Shown here in pieces: positions 60,795 to 64,000 of a stretch of 64,000 bases of DNA. Made by a program: the position numbers and the translations under genes. Positions within the stretch are counted from its first letter, which is position 1. Each line of letters opens with the position of its first letter. This stretch comes from Candidatus Avelusimicrobium pullarium. GTDB taxonomy: Bacteria > Elusimicrobiota > Elusimicrobia > Elusimicrobiales > Elusimicrobiaceae. The stretch lies in NCBI GenBank assembly GCA_944323745.1, contig CALUTQ010000001.1, forward strand, positions 310,001-374,000, read 5' to 3'. Under the pieces are notes generated by a model. That model was not told where the DNA came from. It searched no databases and worked only from the letters and a program-made list of their open reading frames with translations.

Positions 60795-61247
60795 ATGAAA
60801 AACAGCCTTAAAGCCGTATGGATATTGCCACTGCTGTGCAGTGTTTCTTTTGCCTGGGCCTCCCCCGTGCAGGAAAAGGCCTCCGCCGTTGCCCAAGAAA
60901 GCCGAAGGGAAGCACTTTCTGCGCAAAAAGCCGCAGAATGGAATGTGCATACCTTAAAAGCAAGTTGGCAACGTTGCGAAATGTATGTCTCCCGCAGCCG
61001 CGGCAGCGGCAAGCGGGTGCGTGTGGCCAAACCGTGGAGCTGCGAAGAAGTAACCGCTTCCTGCGGGGCCGTCGTCAGCGAAGGAAAGGTGTTTGCTTCG
61101 GCCGCTTGTTTTTATCCTTCCGCCGGCAAAGAACAAAAAATAAATCTCAAACAGGCTCTTTTAATTTTCTCTAAAGACAAGCAGCCTGTTCGTTTAACGC
61201 AGTTTTTGGGGAAGGTAAAAGATTTGGTCGTTTTTGCGTTAGACTGA
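60795..61247 (+). CDS. Small secreted protein, possibly a degenerate trypsin-like fragment
   Basis: 150 aa. Signal peptide to about residue 22 (LPLLCSVSFAWAS). The mature part is basic, with WQRCEMYVSRSRGSGKRVRV, then SCGAVVSEGKVFASAACFYP, which recalls the His-loop region of trypsin-like proteases (CGG..V.TAAHC) but with the catalytic His replaced. The Ser-containing half of a protease is absent, so it would be inactive or unrelated. AAGGAGA Shine-Dalgarno. Probably under the operator above. Ends before a terminator at 61323. Confidence 0.7.
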   Translation: MKNSLKAVWILPLLCSVSFAWASPVQEKASAVAQESRREALSAQKAAEWNVHTLKASWQRCEMYVSRSRGSGKRVRVAKPWSCEEVTASCGAVVSEGKVFASAACFYPSAGKEQKINLKQALLIFSKDKQPVRLTQFLGKVKDLVVFALD

Positions 61248-61322
61248 CGCAAAAACAAATGGGGTAAATCGGTGCAGATACGTGTTAACGTATGGGGAAC
61301 TGCACTGCTAAATGGGAACAAT

Positions 61323-61353
61323 ACGCCGCTTCCGACACGGGAGCGGCGTTTTT
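61323..61353 (+). terminator. Rho-independent terminator
   Basis: CGCCGCT and AGCGGCG arms around a 10-nt loop, then TTTTTG. A further hairpin (GTGCAG/CTGCAC) precedes it at about 61272-61309. Confidence 0.8.
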
Positions 61354-61447
61354 GTGCCGTTTTGTGTTCAGGGGGGTTACCTCCCGTTTTAAAGCGGCTT
61401 TTGGTGTATCTTCGGAAAGCAGAACATTACCCAAAGGCAAATGCAGG

Positions 61448-61477
61448 TTGGGCAAGAGGCTCCGTTTTTGTTACAAT
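61448..61477 (+). promoter_or_regulatory. Promoter of the nitroreductase-like gene
   Basis: TTGGGC (61448-61453), 18-nt spacer, TACAAT (61472-61477). Confidence 0.5.
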
Positions 61478-61502
61478 AGCGCATCAGGACAAAGGAGGAA
61501 AA

Positions 61503-62123
61503 ATGAAAAAGATTTTTGTATTTTTCTTGTTGCTCGCCGCCGGCGGTTTGCAGGCGGCTTCGCTGCCAGTGCTGGAACTGTTGCCGCCCGACAAAACACG
61601 CGGCACGGCCGTAATGCAGGCGCTGGCGGAGCGTAAATCTACGCGTGAGTTTTCACCTGAAAAACTTTCCCTGCGGGACCTGTCCGATTTGCTTTGGGCC
61701 GCCAACGGCGTCAACCGTCCCGACGGCAAGCGCACGGCGCCTTCCGCTTTAAACCGGCAGGACATAGAGGTATATGCCGCTTTTGAAGAAGGCGTGTACC
61801 GCTATAACGCTGCGGGCCATATGCTGTTGCCGGTAGCGGCGGAAGACATCCGCCCCGTTAAAGACGCGCCCGTGGTACTTTTGCTGGTAGCCAAAGAAGA
61901 CACCGCCTATGCGCCGATAGACGCGGGCATCGTTGCCCAAAATATTTATTTATTTTGCTCCGGCGTGGGGCTGGCCACGGTTACGCGCGGTTCTATGGAC
62001 GCGGAAGCCTTGGCCAAAGCGCTGAAACTGGGCAAAGGACAAAAAGTAATTTTAAACCAGCCTGTCGGCTACTTTAAACAGAAACCGGCGCAAAAGAAAG
62101 AAGAAAAAAGTTCCGCTCAATAG
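61503..62123 (+). CDS. Secreted nitroreductase-like (SagB-type) protein
   Basis: 206 aa. The start at 61503 has AAGGAGG and begins a signal peptide (MKKIFVFFLLLAAGGLQAA, cleavage near 19-20). The mature part fits the FMN-binding nitroreductase fold: ERKSTREFSPEKLSLRDLSD, LLWAANGVNRPDGKRTAPSA, AGIVAQNIYLFCSGVGLATV. Such enzymes are usually cytoplasmic; export of a flavoprotein is unusual. The C-terminus is Lys/Gln-rich. Substrate unknown. Confidence 0.87.
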   Translation: MKKIFVFFLLLAAGGLQAASLPVLELLPPDKTRGTAVMQALAERKSTREFSPEKLSLRDLSDLLWAANGVNRPDGKRTAPSALNRQDIEVYAAFEEGVYRYNAAGHMLLPVAAEDIRPVKDAPVVLLLVAKEDTAYAPIDAGIVAQNIYLFCSGVGLATVTRGSMDAEALAKALKLGKGQKVILNQPVGYFKQKPAQKKEEKSSAQ

Positions 62124-62131
62124 ACAAAAAT

Positions 62132-62166
62132 AAAAACCGCCGCTTTTAAAACGGCGGTTTTTTTAA
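62132..62166 (+). terminator. Rho-independent terminator, bidirectional
   Basis: AAACCGCCG and CGGCGGTTT arms around CTTTTAAAA, followed by TTTT on the plus strand and TTTTTA on the minus. Confidence 0.85.
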
Positions 62167-62183
62167 AAAGCAGTTGCCTGAAA

Positions 62184-62921
62184 TTATTTTTCTTGCGGGG
62201 TTGCTTCGGCGGAAGTTTCTTCCGTCCGGTCTGCGTTGGTCTGTGGCGCTTGATTGGACGGGCCGGCGTTGTTCGGCGCCGCCATAGCCGCGTCCGTTTG
62301 GGTTTGTTGCGGCTGTGTTTGCGGCGTATATTTTAAGTCCAGCGCGGCAAATACGGCCCCGCGGTTGTCGTTAAGCCAGCGGCGGTGGGCTTTATAATCG
62401 GGGCAATACTGTGCCACCAGCTGCCAATATTCGGTGCCGTGGTTCATATGCACCAGGTGCGAAAGTTCGTGCACGATTAAATAGTCCCGTATGGCGGCAG
62501 GCATTTTAATAATGTGATACGTGTAATTAATATTCTTTTTTGCCGAACAGCTGGCCCAAAGCGATTGTTGGTTTTTAACGGTAATGTTATTATATTCCAC
62601 ACCCATTTTTTGCGCCCATTCGGCGGTTTTGGCTTTGAGCACCTCGTTGGCTTTGTTTCTAAGCCATTGGTCGGCCAAAGCGTTGGCGTCGGCCTGCGGG
62701 GTTTGCAGATAAATGTCAAAGGCGCTGCCGTCAAAATCTACGCCTTCTTCCTGATCCGGCGTGAGGTGAATGCGTGCAGGATAAAGCTTGCCTTCATATA
62801 AAATTTTGCCGGCCTCCGTTTCCGCATTTTCGCTCGGGCCGCCAAACACTTCCGGCAGTTCTTTTTTAAGCCGCTCAATAAAAAGTTTTACGTCGCTGAT
62901 GACGGTTTGCGTATCGCTCAT
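62184..62921 (-). CDS. YgjP/DUF45-type zinc metallopeptidase
   Basis: 245 aa. LWASCSAKKNINYTYHIIKM and VHELSHLVHMNHGTEYWQLV are the WGSC and HExxH...H motifs of the YgjP (SprT-related) family. An N-terminal beta-rich half is followed by the catalytic helix and a low-complexity Gln/Thr/Asn/Ala-rich tail (TPQTQPQQTQTDAAMAAPNN onward). Cytoplasmic; substrate unknown. Start ATG at 62921. Confidence 0.9.
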   Translation of the reverse strand: MSDTQTVISDVKLFIERLKKELPEVFGGPSENAETEAGKILYEGKLYPARIHLTPDQEEGVDFDGSAFDIYLQTPQADANALADQWLRNKANEVLKAKTAEWAQKMGVEYNNITVKNQQSLWASCSAKKNINYTYHIIKMPAAIRDYLIVHELSHLVHMNHGTEYWQLVAQYCPDYKAHRRWLNDNRGAVFAALDLKYTPQTQPQQTQTDAAMAAPNNAGPSNQAPQTNADRTEETSAEATPQEK

Positions 62922-63011
62922 ACAAATATTATATCAATTTGCTTTTCCGCCCGTGGCCGCGGCGGCAGTTGTTCAACCCTAAAACGCTTGTTTAAAACGA
63001 AAGAATATTTT

Positions 63012-63019
63012 ATACAATA
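63012..63019 (+). promoter_or_regulatory. -10 region of gcvT
   Basis: TATACAAT, with TTGTTT at 62988-62993 as a loose -35 (18-nt spacer to TATACA). Confidence 0.4.
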
Positions 63020-63043
63020 GTGCTATATTTGCGGAGGAAACCG

Positions 63044-64000
63044 TGACCGAAAATAACCTCAAAAAAACACCGCTTTACGCCGCGTGCGTGGCCGCCGGCG
63101 GGAAAATGGTAGATTTCCACGGGTGGCTGCTGCCCGTACAGTTTGAAAGTATCCTGGCCGAACATAAGGCCGTGCGCGAAGGCGCCGGAATGTTTGACGT
63201 GTCACATATGGGGCAGGTGTTTGTGGAAGGAAAAGACGCCTGGGCCTTTTTACAGTATGTGAACACCAATAATATCAAAAATACGCCGGGCGCCGGCACC
63301 TATTCCCACATCGTAAACGAAAAAGGCTGTATTATTGATGACGCGATTTCCTTTTGCTTAACGCCCGAAAAATTTTTGGTGGTGGTAAATGCCGCCTGTA
63401 TAGACACCGATGTGGCTTGGTTTAAAAAACACGCCGCCAAATTTAACGTCACGGTAACGGACGAAAGTGCCCGCTGGGGGATGATTGCCCTGCAGGGCCC
63501 CCAAGCCTTGGCCCACGCGGCCAAAATCATCCGCGGCGTAGCGGATATGGCGCGCTTTACCATTAAAGAAATAACGCTTTTCGGCGCCCCCGCCTATGTA
63601 ACGCGTACCGGTTATACCGGTGAGGACGGCGTAGAAATTATGGCCAGTCCGGAAGCGATTGTAAAAATATGGAACGCTTTGCTTAAAGAGGGCGTCAAAC
63701 CGTGCGGTTTGGGTGCGCGCGATGTGCTGCGTTTAGAAGCGGGCTATCTGCTTAACGGCACCGATGCCGACGGAAGCCAAACCCCTTATGAAGCCGCCTG
63801 CGGCTGGGTGGTCAAGTTAAATAAAGAAGATTTTATCGGCAAAGAAGCCTTGGCCGCACAAAAAGCCGCCGGTTTAAAACGCCGGTTGACGGGTTTTGTG
63901 CTTACGGGCGCAGGCGTGCCGCGCGGCGGATGCAAAGTATTTAAAAACGGGGCCGAGGTCGGCGTGCTGACCAGCGGTACTTATTCCCCGCTTTTTAAAG
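63044..64000 (+). CDS. gcvT: Aminomethyltransferase (glycine cleavage T protein), C-terminus cut off
   Basis: Transfers the aminomethyl group from H protein to tetrahydrofolate in the glycine cleavage system. GTG start with GGAGG 7 nt upstream. 319 residues are visible of about 360. MVDFHGWLLPVQFESILAEH, GMFDVSHMGQVFVEG, TGYTGEDGVEIM and CGLGARDVLRLEAGY are T-protein signatures, including the folate-site residues. gcvH and gcvP probably follow beyond the window. Confidence 0.96.

Overview
The window looks like a chromosomal segment of an Elusimicrobiota bacterium, probably a host-associated Elusimicrobium relative. Reasons: a type IV prepilin of the kind this phylum expands, a complete bacterial rRNA operon, a fused rif-str-S10-spc-alpha ribosomal supercluster without rpmD, and many small secreted or lipidated proteins with no evident homologues. 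I could not run a 16S search, so the phylum is an inference. Nothing points to a plasmid, prophage or CRISPR locus.

Layout. 1-4400: a minus-strand group (FG-GAP-like secreted protein, thyX, glgC, terminator, then truncated phoH) with divergent mazG. 4500-7340: a prepilin, a minus-strand RNA candidate, a squalene/phytoene-synthase-like gene, a short terminated transcript (small RNA or 32-codon ORF) and a small secreted protein. 7340-13930: the rRNA operon (16S, tRNA-Ile, tRNA-Ala, 23S, 5S) behind about 1 kb of leader holding five tandem promoters and boxA-like motifs. 13926-17330: a gene remnant, a GNAT acetyltransferase, a DUF3089 lipoprotein and a membrane-ankyrin protein. 17309-31270: rplJ-rplL-rpoB-rpoC-rpsL-rpsG-fusA-tuf. 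31400-33420: an inserted accessory module of two paralogous Cys-rich lipoproteins and a second membrane-ankyrin protein. 33550-50147: the S10, spc and alpha operons from rpsJ to rplQ, with mreB attached directly to rplQ. 50200-58640: mreC, mreD, mrdA, rodA, a DUF2344 gene, RNase G/E and an N-acetylmuramoyl-L-alanine amidase. 58640-64000: a membrane-anchored unknown, a two-gene chromate transporter, a small secreted protein behind a large inverted repeat, a secreted nitroreductase-like protein, a YgjP-type metallopeptidase and the start of gcvT.

How it fits together. Most of the window makes the ribosome, RNA polymerase, translation factors and Sec channel, followed by the rod-shape and cell-wall elongation machinery. 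The most interesting unexplained signals are regulatory. The rplJ and rpsJ leaders share a hairpin built on the same GTCGGAGAACGA apex. Several genes appear to have leaderless mRNAs, with the ATG 5-8 nt after a -10 box and no Shine-Dalgarno. The prepilin start codon sits in the loop of a perfect 13-bp hairpin. The rplJ-rplL spacer is 300 nt and highly structured. An inverted repeat resembling a DtxR/IdeR operator covers one promoter. Two non-coding RNA candidates lie either side of the squalene/phytoene-synthase-like gene.
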